Positions 14,596 through 22,091 of a stretch of DNA of 22,100 bases are shown piece by piece. The notes below the pieces were generated by a model. That model was given only the letters and a program-made list of their open reading frames with translations, was not told the origin of the DNA and did no database searches. Source of the stretch: Pseudocoprococcus catus (lineage in GTDB: Bacteria; Bacillota; Clostridia; Lachnospirales; Lachnospiraceae); the NCBI RefSeq assembly GCF_902381825.1, contig NZ_LR698973.1, positions 2,145,065-2,167,164 on the forward strand, given 5' to 3'. The position numbers and the translations under genes were made by a program. The first letter of the stretch is position 1; each line of letters begins with the position of its first letter.

Positions 14596-15312
14596 CTACT
14601 CCAACCATCTATTATCTAAATAATAGAATCCAAAAACAACAATAACACTTAAAATAATCCATACAATCCAGAATAATATAATTGGCATTCCAGACTCTAA
14701 ATAGTCAACTGTTTTCTCGATAGTAAATCCATCGTAAAATGGGCTATCATCAGAGATTGTTTTATATTTTAATTCCGTAAAAATAGTCCCTTCATATTTC
14801 GTACTTACACCATAATATTTATGTCTGACAAATCCTGAATCGTTTATAGTATCGATATAGCTATAATCTGGAAGTTTTATTTTATTACTAGAAAATGCAA
14901 TGCCACAAAATGATATTTCTTTACACTTTAAATTTTCCTCACCTGCATAATCCCACGACCAATATGTTTGTGTGTTTGTTTGTGTGTGCCCTTTTGAGTC
15001 CTTTGTTGTATATGTACGAGTATGCCTGTTATAATGTTCCTCAACTTTTGATATATACATATACTTTCCGTCAATCTCTGGATACGTAACTGTATCGACA
15101 GCTTCTAATATACCATAGACAAATGCATTACCTATATTCGTATTCATACCGTACTGGAACATGTTTTGATCTTCTATTTTTACAGCTTTATTATAGATTT
15201 CATTTTTATCCATTTGGTATTCTGAAATCTTTGTAGAAATCAGAATACCAAATAAAATCATGATCACTATAATGGAAATGCTTGCTAGGATTTCACGTTT
15301 TGTTATTTCCAT
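14596..15312 (-). CDS. Membrane protein with large extracytoplasmic domain, LemA partner
   Basis: Residues about 8-27 are one membrane helix (LASISIIVIMILFGILIS) and residues about 208-232 a second (IILFWIVWIILSVIVVFGFY), so the intervening 180 residues should lie outside the cytoplasm. That domain is rich in Tyr, Thr and Ser (HYNRHTRTYTTKDSKGHTQT, YWSWDYAGEENLKCKEIS). The topology resembles TMEM43-like proteins but I cannot confirm the family. It starts 3 nt after the stop of the lemA-like gene, whose last codons (GAGGATTAA) carry its ribosome binding site. This tight coupling implies a joint envelope function. Confidence 0.8.
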   Translation of the reverse strand: MEITKREILASISIIVIMILFGILISTKISEYQMDKNEIYNKAVKIEDQNMFQYGMNTNIGNAFVYGILEAVDTVTYPEIDGKYMYISKVEEHYNRHTRTYTTKDSKGHTQTNTQTYWSWDYAGEENLKCKEISFCGIAFSSNKIKLPDYSYIDTINDSGFVRHKYYGVSTKYEGTIFTELKYKTISDDSPFYDGFTIEKTVDYLESGMPIILFWIVWIILSVIVVFGFYYLDNRWLE

Positions 15313-15315
15313 AAG

Positions 15316-15867
15316 TTAATCCTCTGAGAACAGATTTTGTGGTGCATCAATCGGAGCATGGTAATCCAAATATTCGTATTCTTGTACTTCATAACCAAGA
15401 ATATTGAGAAAATATCTTGTTGGGAATTTTTTCACATGTCTATTGTATTCTTTGATTTGCTTGTTATAGTTACTTCGATATTCAGCGATGAGATTTTCAG
15501 TCATCGATAATTCATTCATTAATGTTTTATAATTTTCATTTGATTTCAATTCAGGGTATGATTCAGCAACTGCGGTAATTGCGGTTGTCACATTTTCAAT
15601 ATCACCTGTTGAAGCACGTTTATCCACAATCTCACTGAGAGTATTTGCTTCATATTTATCGTATTCTTTTACGCAATCAACAAGATTGTATACGAGATCT
15701 ACTCGTCGTTTTTCTTGAACTTTTATGTCTGATGATGCCGTATTTACTTGTTCTTCAAGAGCGATTGCCTTATTCTGGAAGCTTTGTGAACCAAAAATGA
15801 TTAATAGAATAATGGCCACAACTCCAACAGCAATAATTACTGGTACTTTCCAATTTGTGTTTTTCAT
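15316..15867 (-). CDS. lemA-like: LemA family membrane protein
   Basis: LemA proteins have one N-terminal membrane helix and a long four-helix coiled body exposed outside. Here residues about 8-28 are the helix (VPVIIAVGVVAIILLIIFGS), followed by the family's typical sequence: VQEKRRVDLVYNLVDCVKEY, then ASTGDIENVTTAITAVAESYPELKSNENYKTL, then ENLIAEYRSNYNKQIKEYNR and the ending FPTRYFLNILGY. At 183 residues it has the usual length. AAAGGAGA precedes the ATG at 15867. It is the first gene of a two-gene unit with the membrane protein at 14596-15312. The biological role of LemA is not firmly established; envelope stress or protein quality control has been suggested. Confidence 0.92.
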   Translation of the reverse strand: MKNTNWKVPVIIAVGVVAIILLIIFGSQSFQNKAIALEEQVNTASSDIKVQEKRRVDLVYNLVDCVKEYDKYEANTLSEIVDKRASTGDIENVTTAITAVAESYPELKSNENYKTLMNELSMTENLIAEYRSNYNKQIKEYNRHVKKFPTRYFLNILGYEVQEYEYLDYHAPIDAPQNLFSED

Positions 15868-16121
15868 AATTCGTCTCCTTTATCTTAAAAATATTTATTG
15901 TTATATATTTTTATTCTCTTTGTTTGAGTACTTTTGTATACCATCATTGTTCACACTCTTATTTTCCTACTTCCTGTCATCAATATGAAATATCTCAAAC
16001 ATCTTCCACATGGTACTTATAGAATATCACAGTGCAATGATCGACTTTTTTTGCAGATATTCGAAATGCCAGACGAAAGACCATTAATCTTATTTTTAAG
16101 GTATTGAAACCGGAAATGAAA
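15868..16121. other. Intergenic region, no gene seen
   Basis: This AT-rich region holds the leader of the lemA-like gene. No open frame of quality, tRNA or clear inverted repeat was seen apart from the terminator that begins at 16122. I could not identify a convincing -35/-10 pair. Confidence 0.5.
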
Positions 16122-16164
16122 AACGCTTTCATCTCGGTCATTGAATGGCCGAGATGAAAGCGTC
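16122..16164 (-). terminator. Long perfect-stem terminator downstream of the iscB remnant
   Basis: ACGCTTTCATCTCGGTCAT (16123-16141) pairs with ATGGCCGAGATGAAAGCGT (16145-16163) with one G-T type change, giving about 19 base pairs around a 3-nt loop. On the minus strand five T follow. It lies 36 nt after the end of the iscB remnant. The stem is unusually long for a simple terminator and may also be part of the element end. Confidence 0.75.
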
Positions 16165-16199
16165 CTCAAAAAGGGGCCGCTTTTGATATAAACCGCTTA

Positions 16200-16711
16200 T
16201 TACATGACAATTGTCTTGGTTGTATATACAGCCAAGTTGTTGCAGTGTGTTCTGAAACGAACAGCCTTCACCGGTATCAGCTTATGGCTCTTTCTTGGCA
16301 CTGTGATATAACAGACTTCTCTATCTTTCACATACACACTGCTCTTTCCACTAAAACCACTGATCCAGCCGGTCTGTCCAAAGACAGTCACCTTGCCATT
16401 CAGATAAAGATTCCCTACGTGGCAGGTGTTTTTGGCATGACGTTTGGCTGTACGGTTAGGCTCCTTCCTGCCCTTACGCGGGACGGCTTCATGCAGCGAA
16501 CGCTTCTGTTTGCGCATCTGGTCGTAATAAGTGCATGTATCCATATCTTCGATATGTTTCATGCCATGTGCGGCAATGGCAGCAGCATCATTGCAGTTTC
16601 GCAGACGGATATGCTGGTCCACTTTCGACTGGATGGTTGGCGGCAGCCACCCCTCCGGACGATTTGTGCTAAAGGATCTCCGTTCACATCCAACACATAA
16701 ACATATCTCAT
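16200..16711 (-). pseudogene. iscB (remnant): iscB remnant: both ends kept, RuvC-I to HNH deleted
   Basis: IscB is the RNA-guided nickase/nuclease ancestral to Cas9. An ATG at 16711 behind AAAGGAGAAT begins MRYVYVLDVNGDPL, which fits the IscB N-terminus. After about 14 residues the frame changes and the sequence jumps to what looks like the C-terminal part: RNCNDAAAIAAHG, resembling the RuvC-III Asp motif, then YYDQMRKQKRSLHEAVPRKG, RKEPNRTAKRHAKN and VFGQTGWISGFSGKSSVYV. The bridge helix, RuvC-I core, RuvC-II and HNH parts (about 250-300 residues) are missing. The rest of the C-terminal domain is open to the stop at 16200. It cannot be a nuclease by itself. The upstream RNA region is still well formed. 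Identification rests on remembered family sequence. Confidence 0.65.
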
Positions 16712-16910
16712 AATTCTCCTTTTGCTGTAAGCCAGAAGACAGCCGGGACCGGCTGCTTCCGTTAAGTTTCCATAGCATAGGCATACCTAGCCGGAGCGTG
16801 GGGCTTGGAGTCACCCCACGGCGAATGGTACGTCACTGCTCTGCTCAATAACTCAATTCCTCTATCCCGAGCCTGCCACAGCAAGCCTGTGACTTTAGTC
16901 ATGGGTTATT
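16712..16910 (-). ncRNA. IscB-type omega-RNA and left end of the IS200/IS605-like element
   Basis: In iscB elements the omega-RNA lies just 5' of iscB, with the guide taken from DNA beyond the left end. Here the 200 nt upstream of the remnant are GC-rich and structured: TGACTTTAGTCA (16890-16901) and CACAG/CTGTG (16877-16891) near the end, CGTGGGG/CCCCACG (16797-16803 with 16814-16820), and AGCCG/CGGCT (16741-16754) just before the gene. The element appears to begin directly after TTTGAT, the last bases of the neighbouring gene, on the minus strand; TTGAT is a known insertion target of some IS605-family elements. The guide would thus derive from the 3' end of the gene at 16913-18004. Confidence 0.6.
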
Positions 16911-16912
16911 GA

Positions 16913-18004
16913 TCAAAGGCCTTTCAATTCTACATCCAGTAATCCTTTATCCTTATAAATGTATAACGTCATATATCTTGAGTTATCACTGTTATATGTC
17001 AGTTCCGTATAATAGGTTCCTTTGTAAACATCACTTGGTTCGCCATATGCTTTTCTAATCTCTTCCTCTGAACTGCCAAAATGGATACCTCCAGCTAATT
17101 CAATGTCCGGATATTTCGAAATTTCATCAAAACCATACACAGCAGATATTGAGATTGAATTGATATCACAATCAGAAATGTCGGCTGCATCCTCTCCGCT
17201 ATTAATAAACGTGACAGATACATGTGCATCGTTGTCATCCGTACCATAATCCTCATTATTGAGTTCAATCTGCGATGTACGTTCTCCTGCATTAACGATA
17301 TATTCTCCGGATCCATTATCCGTATAATCAGATGAATCAAAAGACCATCCCAGTTCTTTGAGCTCCTTATAGCTGTATGGATACTTAAATTCTTTTCCAT
17401 CGATCTTAATGCCTATTGCATCCCATGCAGATGAATCCTCGGACGACGCTTTGTTATCTCCATCCACCTTGACATCCTCTTTATCCTGACTTTCTTTCTC
17501 AGGTGTATAAACATAGTCATTATCTTTTTCTGTATCTTTTACTGACACAGAAACCGTATCAAAAACATCACTGGTAAGACTTTTACTATCCCCACCCTCT
17601 AAAAGAACACCTGTATTGGACCCAACGATCCAGCCAAGATACTCATAAGTGATATCATCACCTTTGGTATATGTATAATAAATATACTCCAATCCTTTAT
17701 CTTTGCCTTTGTCAATGATCTTACAAGCTCCATCTGTATAAGCAGTATCAAAATAAGCAGTATAGTCTTTATCTGATAACAGAATGCCTGTCATCACCGT
17801 GTCCTTGCCTTTTGTAAAGGCAAATTCATCACCGGATGACTGCATCTTATAATCCGACGTCACACTGATCGTGTCACCTGTTGAGGCATTACATGTCACT
17901 GAATCAGATCCAAAATGGATATTGTTAACGGCTATAGCGCCTGCCCCGGCAAGGATACAGGATGCGGCGATCACGCCGCCAATGATCTTTGTTTTTAATA
18001 ACAT
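16913..18004 (-). CDS. Exported or membrane-anchored protein of unknown function (363 aa)
   Basis: An N-terminal signal or anchor (KTKIIGGVIAASCILAGAGAIA) follows a basic start; there is a Cys at about residue 16, but the context is not a clear lipobox. The rest is acidic and beta-rich. Two similar-size halves are linked by a low-complexity stretch (EKESQDKEDVKVDGDNKASS). The C-terminal half ends in GGIHFGSSEEEIRKAYGEPS and a YYTELTYNSDNSRYMTLYIY strand, reminiscent of small repeat domains in Gram-positive exported proteins. I do not recognise a named family. GGAGG lies within the end of the upstream gene, whose stop overlaps this start by 10 nt, so they are coupled. An iscB-type element sits immediately after its stop codon. 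Confidence 0.82.
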   Translation of the reverse strand: MLLKTKIIGGVIAASCILAGAGAIAVNNIHFGSDSVTCNASTGDTISVTSDYKMQSSGDEFAFTKGKDTVMTGILLSDKDYTAYFDTAYTDGACKIIDKGKDKGLEYIYYTYTKGDDITYEYLGWIVGSNTGVLLEGGDSKSLTSDVFDTVSVSVKDTEKDNDYVYTPEKESQDKEDVKVDGDNKASSEDSSAWDAIGIKIDGKEFKYPYSYKELKELGWSFDSSDYTDNGSGEYIVNAGERTSQIELNNEDYGTDDNDAHVSVTFINSGEDAADISDCDINSISISAVYGFDEISKYPDIELAGGIHFGSSEEEIRKAYGEPSDVYKGTYYTELTYNSDNSRYMTLYIYKDKGLLDVELKGL

Positions 18005-18765
18005 TTATCGTTGCCTCCTTTTTTTTCGCATGCTGTAAATGCAGCTGCAAGCCCTGTATACTCCATCAGATCATAAAACAGAGACTTAAACTCTTTCTTT
18101 TCATTCTGGCTGAATACTTCATCATTGATCATTGCCTGAAGCTGTTCAATAACAGCATTAATATATTCGCTATTTTCAATAAACCGGCTAATTGCATCAA
18201 CAAAAAACTCATGCCCGCCATATTCATCAACAACATCTTCATAATTAGAAGCGTACCTTCTGTACATGTCATCTAACTGAATCGGAAGTGCAGCTTTATA
18301 CGCATCCAACTCCGGATGATCAAACGAAACCTCATCCTCATCATCCTCTTCTTCCTCTTCCTCATCTTCTTCCGGATCACTGTACTTCGATGCAATCTCA
18401 TCAAGCAGATCTTTTGCATTTCCATAGTCCGTCATGCTAAGAATAGAAACAGGTCCATTTTCGGTCAATACTCTTGCCGCATGGATAACCCTGGCATCCC
18501 CAAGATTTGTCGTGAACTCAAGAAGAGGCCATACGGATCTATCAGAATCCAGTGATGGATCGAATTTGTTTGTTACCTCAACCAGTTCAGGAAAATAGTA
18601 ACCCTTTACAATGTATTCTACAGCATCAGATGTAACGTTATCATGGATGATAATACTAACCTTCGGTAAGTATCCCTGCATCATATCCAGCATTTTAAGA
18701 TCAAAACCTGAATCAAGCATTAAGCTAGTCATTTTATTCAAATATTCTTTCTGTTTCTTATCCAT
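17995..18765 (-). CDS. Unrecognised acidic cytoplasmic protein (256 aa)
   Basis: The start at 18765 is supported by GAAAGGAA upstream. The protein has no signal peptide. It has two helical parts separated by a run of acidic residues (DPEEDEEEEEEDDEDEVSFD, about residues 131-150). The first part contains short strands (GYLPKVSIIIHDNV, PVSILSMTDYG). I recognise no family. The last codons overlap the start of the exported protein gene by 10 nt and hold its ribosome binding site, which suggests that the two products act together, one inside and one outside the membrane. Confidence 0.8.
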   Translation of the reverse strand: MDKKQKEYLNKMTSLMLDSGFDLKMLDMMQGYLPKVSIIIHDNVTSDAVEYIVKGYYFPELVEVTNKFDPSLDSDRSVWPLLEFTTNLGDARVIHAARVLTENGPVSILSMTDYGNAKDLLDEIASKYSDPEEDEEEEEEDDEDEVSFDHPELDAYKAALPIQLDDMYRRYASNYEDVVDEYGGHEFFVDAISRFIENSEYINAVIEQLQAMINDEVFSQNEKKEFKSLFYDLMEYTGLAAAFTACEKKGGNDKCY

Positions 18766-19035
18766 ATCTTTTTTTCCTTTCTTTGTCGCAATCGAAAAAC
18801 GGTGTCTGATTCAGCCCGCTGCCAGGCTTCTAAGTTTAATATGATATTTTTTTTGAACATGGCTTAATTAACAGAAAAAATACCATATTATAGGTGTACG
18901 GATAAAGATCACTTACTTTTTTTTCGAACAATCTGCATCCGTAACTCTTTTTCATAATTACTTTTTTCTATAATGGGCTCAGGCGGGCATACTGGTCATT
19001 GCCCGCCATATCCACAAAAATCGTTTTTATCGCAT
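18766..19035. other. Promoter region with long inverted repeat and hairpin
   Basis: No gene is seen. TAATATGATATTTTTT (18837-18852) pairs with AAAAAATACCATATTA (18875-18890), 15 of 16 positions, around a 22-nt loop. GGCGGGCA/TGCCCGCC (18982-18989 with 19000-19007) is a strong hairpin. The first lies where control of the minus-strand gene starting at 18765 would be expected; clear -35 and -10 boxes were not found. Confidence 0.5.
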
Positions 19036-19084
19036 AGCTACTAACATGGAATTTAATTCTAATCTAAGTAAGTAGCTTTTTTTT
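19036..19084 (+). terminator. Terminator with palindromic apex (copy 3 of GGAATTTAATTCC)
   Basis: AGCTACT (19036-19042) pairs with AGTAGCT (19071-19077), followed by eight T. The loop carries GGAATTTAATTCT (19048-19060), one mismatch from the recurring palindrome, which can form its own inner hairpin. No + strand gene lies upstream nearby, so it may end a short + strand RNA or act as an insulator. Confidence 0.65.
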
Positions 19085-19112
19085 GTTAAAAATTTAAAAA
19101 AAACAAAACAAA

Positions 19113-19171
19113 GACCACTGAATCGGATTAATTTTGGAATTAAATTCCAATCCGGAAAAGTGGTCATTTTT
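19113..19171 (+). terminator. Second terminator with palindromic apex (copy 4 of GGAATTAAATTCC)
   Basis: GACCACT (19113-19119) pairs with AGTGGTC (19159-19165), and CGGATT (19124-19129) with AATCCG (19149-19154). The apex is the exact palindrome GGAATTAAATTCC (19136-19148). Six T follow on the + strand; the minus strand is also T-rich after the stem, so it could work both ways. It lies 38 nt upstream of the Rpn-type gene. Confidence 0.7.
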
Positions 19172-19208
19172 TATGTGTAAAAATTTCAATAAGGGGAGGT
19201 GAGAAAAA

Positions 19209-20135
19209 ATGGATACAGAGATTCCAAAAGATGCATCAAGCCAAAACACGATCTTTGATGATGTTTTCCGTACGATTGCAGAAAAGATGCCGATACTGTT
19301 TATCGCAGCAGTCAATTATATATTCGGCACAGACTATCCTTATACGGAAGAGATTGTACAGCTCAGGAACGAGCATCATGTTTTTGACGAGATCCATGTG
19401 ACGGATTGCTATTACATGATCAGAAACAGACACTTTCATATCGAATGCCAGAATATGAATGACAAAACAATGGGCAGGCGTATCATGGGCTACAAACTGA
19501 AAAATGCTTATGATGCGGCAGCATCTGTCAGCTTAAAAGACAACGTCATTCTAACTGAGACGACGCTCTCATCACCATGTGTGGTCTTTCTGCAGTGTAC
19601 CAAGAGTACACCGAAACAATTCATCACAGTCATTAAAAACGAGCATGGTGACGAGATCCGTCAAAATGAGAGATGCATCAGGCTGGTGGATATTGATCTT
19701 CAGGAGATGTTAGAAGAAGATCTGCTCATCCTTTTACCATTTTATATCCTGAAGTATAAAAATGGGTTTAATTCCAGACGAAAAGAAAGACAAGAAGCGG
19801 CACTGTCATCCTGGCAGCAGGACTGTACGATGATCCGCAGAACATTACAAAACAACAAAAAAATGGACCTGCTTGGCGTCTCATACGTTGATATGATCGA
19901 CTTGATCGTTAAGATCTCCGATTATGTCATTAACGCCAGCAATGCAGGAATGGAATTTAAGGAAAGGATCAAAACTATGCAGGGAAAAGTATTGACACTT
20001 CCGTCAGAGATCATTGCTGAAGAAAAAGCTAAATGCGAATACCTTAAAAAAGAACTTGGTGAATTACCACGGACGATTTGGCAAGCCAAAACGCACCGTG
20101 GCTTCCTTGAACTGGAGCGGCGTGTAACACTTTAA
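19209..20135 (+). CDS. Rpn family PD-(D/E)XK nuclease / putative transposase
   Basis: Rpn proteins are PD-(D/E)XK DNA endonucleases that promote recombination; many are annotated as transposases. AAGGGGAGGTGAG at 19191-19203 precedes the ATG. The N-terminal part has the family look: TIFDDVFRTIAEKMPILFIA, then DYPYTEEIVQLRNEHHV. The catalytic region is likely DEIHVTDCYYMI followed by HFHIECQN, giving an Asp and an E-x-Q in place of the classical E-x-K, as in PDDEXK_2-type relatives. The middle (EDLLILLPFYILKYKN) is also typical. Length (308 aa) is near normal. The last 20 or so codons run through a hairpin (20067-20101) next to the right end of the convergent tnpB element, so the native C-terminus could have been replaced. 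I cannot settle that here. Confidence 0.75.
   Translation: MDTEIPKDASSQNTIFDDVFRTIAEKMPILFIAAVNYIFGTDYPYTEEIVQLRNEHHVFDEIHVTDCYYMIRNRHFHIECQNMNDKTMGRRIMGYKLKNAYDAAASVSLKDNVILTETTLSSPCVVFLQCTKSTPKQFITVIKNEHGDEIRQNERCIRLVDIDLQEMLEEDLLILLPFYILKYKNGFNSRRKERQEAALSSWQQDCTMIRRTLQNNKKMDLLGVSYVDMIDLIVKISDYVINASNAGMEFKERIKTMQGKVLTLPSEIIAEEKAKCEYLKKELGELPRTIWQAKTHRGFLELERRVTL
20067..20101. repeat. Imperfect hairpin in the last codons of the Rpn-type gene
   Basis: CCACGG (20067-20072) with CCGTGG (20096-20101) and TTTGGC (20077-20082) with GCCAAA (20085-20090) form a long stem with one offset and a 2-nt apex. It lies about 100 bp beyond the presumed omega-RNA 3' hairpin of the tnpB-related element and may be the actual element end, or a terminator-like stem. 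Confidence 0.45.
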
Positions 20136-20189
20136 AGTTCACCTTTGTCCATCTAACATACTGCCCTTCTCGCCAGCAATTACCTGATG

Positions 20190-20394
20190 CCACCAATCCC
20201 CTGAAGGGGTTCATGACACTTCGACATATGTGCAGTACGGGTGCACTGCACATGGTTGGTTCAAATGAGCAGCATGTGCAAGGATGCAGCAGCGTGCGTC
20301 AAACAGACGTCCATTGCTTCACCGAGTGGGTGGGTGGTCTGTTTGTGTGCTGCATCTTCCAGTCCAGACGGCGATACCGTCATTTATGCTGTCC
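20190..20394 (-). ncRNA. TnpB-associated omega-RNA / right-end region
   Basis: The 200 nt directly downstream of the tnpB-related gene are GC-rich and strongly folded. GATGCAGCA...CAAACAGAC (20283-20308) pairs with GTCTGTTTG...TGCTGCATC (about 20337-20356). GTGCAGT/ACTGCAC (20230-20251) and CCCC-tgaa-GGGG (20198-20209) follow. A scaffold ending in a short C/G hairpin at the element's right end is the known arrangement of omega-RNAs in IS605-family tnpB loci, with the guide after the last hairpin, here minus-strand bases from roughly 20195 downward. Boundaries are approximate. Confidence 0.6.
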
Positions 20395-22026
20395 CTAAAA
20401 CGGGAGTTCGTCAACTTGATACATAGCAGCCGCCTGGACTGCTTTTGTGAATTTGTAGGCTCTCGCCCATTGTGTCAGTCTTGGGAGGCTGGCATGTTCT
20501 CGTTTTAACTGTTGTCTATAGATCAGCGGAAGTCTGTCAATGATCCCGAGCCCGCGTCTGCCTATAACATAAGCCGCTGCCTCATGGATACTCATGCCAA
20601 ACCGCCGCATATATTTGACTTTCCCTGTCTGGGAAGTGTAGGCGGGATTGATGAAAGTAACGTCAACGCTATATTTAAAGGACTTTGATTCTGTCAGAGT
20701 CCGTATTTTTTTACTTGCAAACATAGAGATACGGCGGTTCTTCTTGGCCGTTTTACTGTAAAGATCCTGTTTCCTCTTTGTCCTGCCTATATCCTCGGCA
20801 ACAAGTGGTTTCTTTTTCTCACAGCAGATCGCAAAAACAGCTTCCAGTGCGTTTGAGATCTGATGGCCGGTCTGCTCTGAGCTTAAGTCCTCCATCTTAA
20901 ACGGGATCACTTTCTTATTGAGCAGACTGCCTTCGCCGTCCAGTTCAGTCACTGCGATACGGTCCCAGTTGATGTCCATCGCGATGCAGCCATTGCCATA
21001 AAAATCATTCTTACGATCATCTTTGATGGTAACGCATACATCAAAGCGCCAGGCGTTGCCACAGTCTGTGATCGTCCATGAGACAGGCGTCTGGTGTTCG
21101 TCGATCAGGCGGTCGATCAGCGCCTGACCGTATCCGAACTCAACCTTTCCGACCGGAAGGAAGTTCTTTCGATGAAAATCTTTGTCCTGTCTGCCCGAAG
21201 CGGCACTGCCGCGATAAGAAAGTTCATGGCTTTTTGTATCATAAGATACCATGAAATTGCCATTGTTTGCATCACTGCGCCCGGAGAGTGTCATAGATCC
21301 CTGACGTTTCTTTTTGATCATCTTGTCTTTTTGAGGTTTCGGAATGTCTTTATGCATCAGTTCACGGCTTCCGAAATAGATCGAATAGCGACCTGTCTCT
21401 ATCTGCTCCCTGAACTTCAGAAGCTTATGTTCTTTCCGGCGGCGCTTCTTCTTAACATGATCGAGCGCCCTCTGTATCTGCCTGATCTTTTTGTCAAGGT
21501 AAACATGTTCAAACAGCCAGATGTTTTTATAGACAGTCATATGTTTTCCGATGCCGACGCTTACCGTCCCGTCAGGTTTAAATGATATCGCACTTGACTT
21601 GAAATTCTTGATATCAGAGCGTTTCTTGCCCCCATTCTTTGTATACAGGATCAGGGACGCTTTCATCTTCTTCAATGAACCAAGACGGGCATTAAGATCC
21701 TTCTCTTTTTTGGCGAGTGACTTGATGTCCGCATTTATATCGTCAATGTACATCTCCAGCAGTTCCTTCTGCGAGTTCCTTACCATCCGGACGTTGCCTT
21801 CGACAGCTGTTACAAAATAGTCGCTGACTTTATATTTATCCTTCAGATACACGTGCGGCGTTCCTGCGATGATCACCTTGCTGTTCTTATCTGAAGCATG
21901 GTTAAGGATCGAAAAGTTTTCAAATTTAATGGCAGCAAACAGCGCAAGATCGTCCGCGATACGCTTATTCACTTCATCAGAAACATCTCTCTTTTTAACA
22001 TATGTTGAACAGTAATACCGCTTCAT
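20395..22026 (-). CDS. tnpB-like: TnpB-related protein of IS200/IS605 family (RuvC-fold, no zinc ribbon)
   Basis: The 543-residue product fits the large group annotated as IS200/IS605 accessory TnpB-related proteins. It starts at 22026 with GGGAGGG upstream. N-terminal half: MKRYYCSTYVKKRDVSDEVN, a coiled region (EKDLNARLGSLKKMKASLIL) and a basic helix (DHVKKKRRRKEHKLLKFREQ), then MTLSGRSDANNGNFMVSY. RuvC-I is CIAMDINWDRIAVTELD (about residue 350) and RuvC-II is PLVAEDIGRTKRKQD (about 412). RuvC-III is INPAYTSQTGKVKYMRRFG then SIHEAAAYVIGRRGLG (about 470-500). The CxxC zinc-ribbon pairs of classical TnpB are absent, and the position of the usual third Asp (D-x-N-A-A) reads I-H-E-A-A, so Glu may substitute or activity may be changed. 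No tnpA is visible. It is convergent with the Rpn gene. Confidence 0.88.
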   Translation of the reverse strand: MKRYYCSTYVKKRDVSDEVNKRIADDLALFAAIKFENFSILNHASDKNSKVIIAGTPHVYLKDKYKVSDYFVTAVEGNVRMVRNSQKELLEMYIDDINADIKSLAKKEKDLNARLGSLKKMKASLILYTKNGGKKRSDIKNFKSSAISFKPDGTVSVGIGKHMTVYKNIWLFEHVYLDKKIRQIQRALDHVKKKRRRKEHKLLKFREQIETGRYSIYFGSRELMHKDIPKPQKDKMIKKKRQGSMTLSGRSDANNGNFMVSYDTKSHELSYRGSAASGRQDKDFHRKNFLPVGKVEFGYGQALIDRLIDEHQTPVSWTITDCGNAWRFDVCVTIKDDRKNDFYGNGCIAMDINWDRIAVTELDGEGSLLNKKVIPFKMEDLSSEQTGHQISNALEAVFAICCEKKKPLVAEDIGRTKRKQDLYSKTAKKNRRISMFASKKIRTLTESKSFKYSVDVTFINPAYTSQTGKVKYMRRFGMSIHEAAAYVIGRRGLGIIDRLPLIYRQQLKREHASLPRLTQWARAYKFTKAVQAAAMYQVDELPF

Positions 22027-22069
22027 GGCTGTCCCTCCCTTCTTTAAAAACCAATCATCTTACATTTGT

Positions 22070-22091
22070 ATTATACCATAAAATATGGTAT
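22070..22091 (-). promoter_or_regulatory. Promoter with operator-like palindrome for the tnpB-related gene
   Basis: On the minus strand a TATAAT (22070-22075) lies about 45 nt upstream of the start codon. It overlaps ATACCATA-AAA-TATGGTAT (22073-22091), an inverted repeat with 8-bp arms. The -35 region (about TTTATA or TTTTTA) is weak. A repressor or autoregulation by the TnpB protein could act here. Confidence 0.5.

Noticed and set aside
8278..18920. Recurring T8 followed by CGAA or GCGAAA-like sequence in several gaps (12401, 10946, 18912, 16045)
   Set aside because: Matches are short, inconsistent and dominated by T-runs common near terminators.
20044..20253. Minus-strand 69-codon frame between the tnpB-related and Rpn genes
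   Set aside because: It overlaps the folded right-end region and the antisense of the Rpn gene; it has no start signal.
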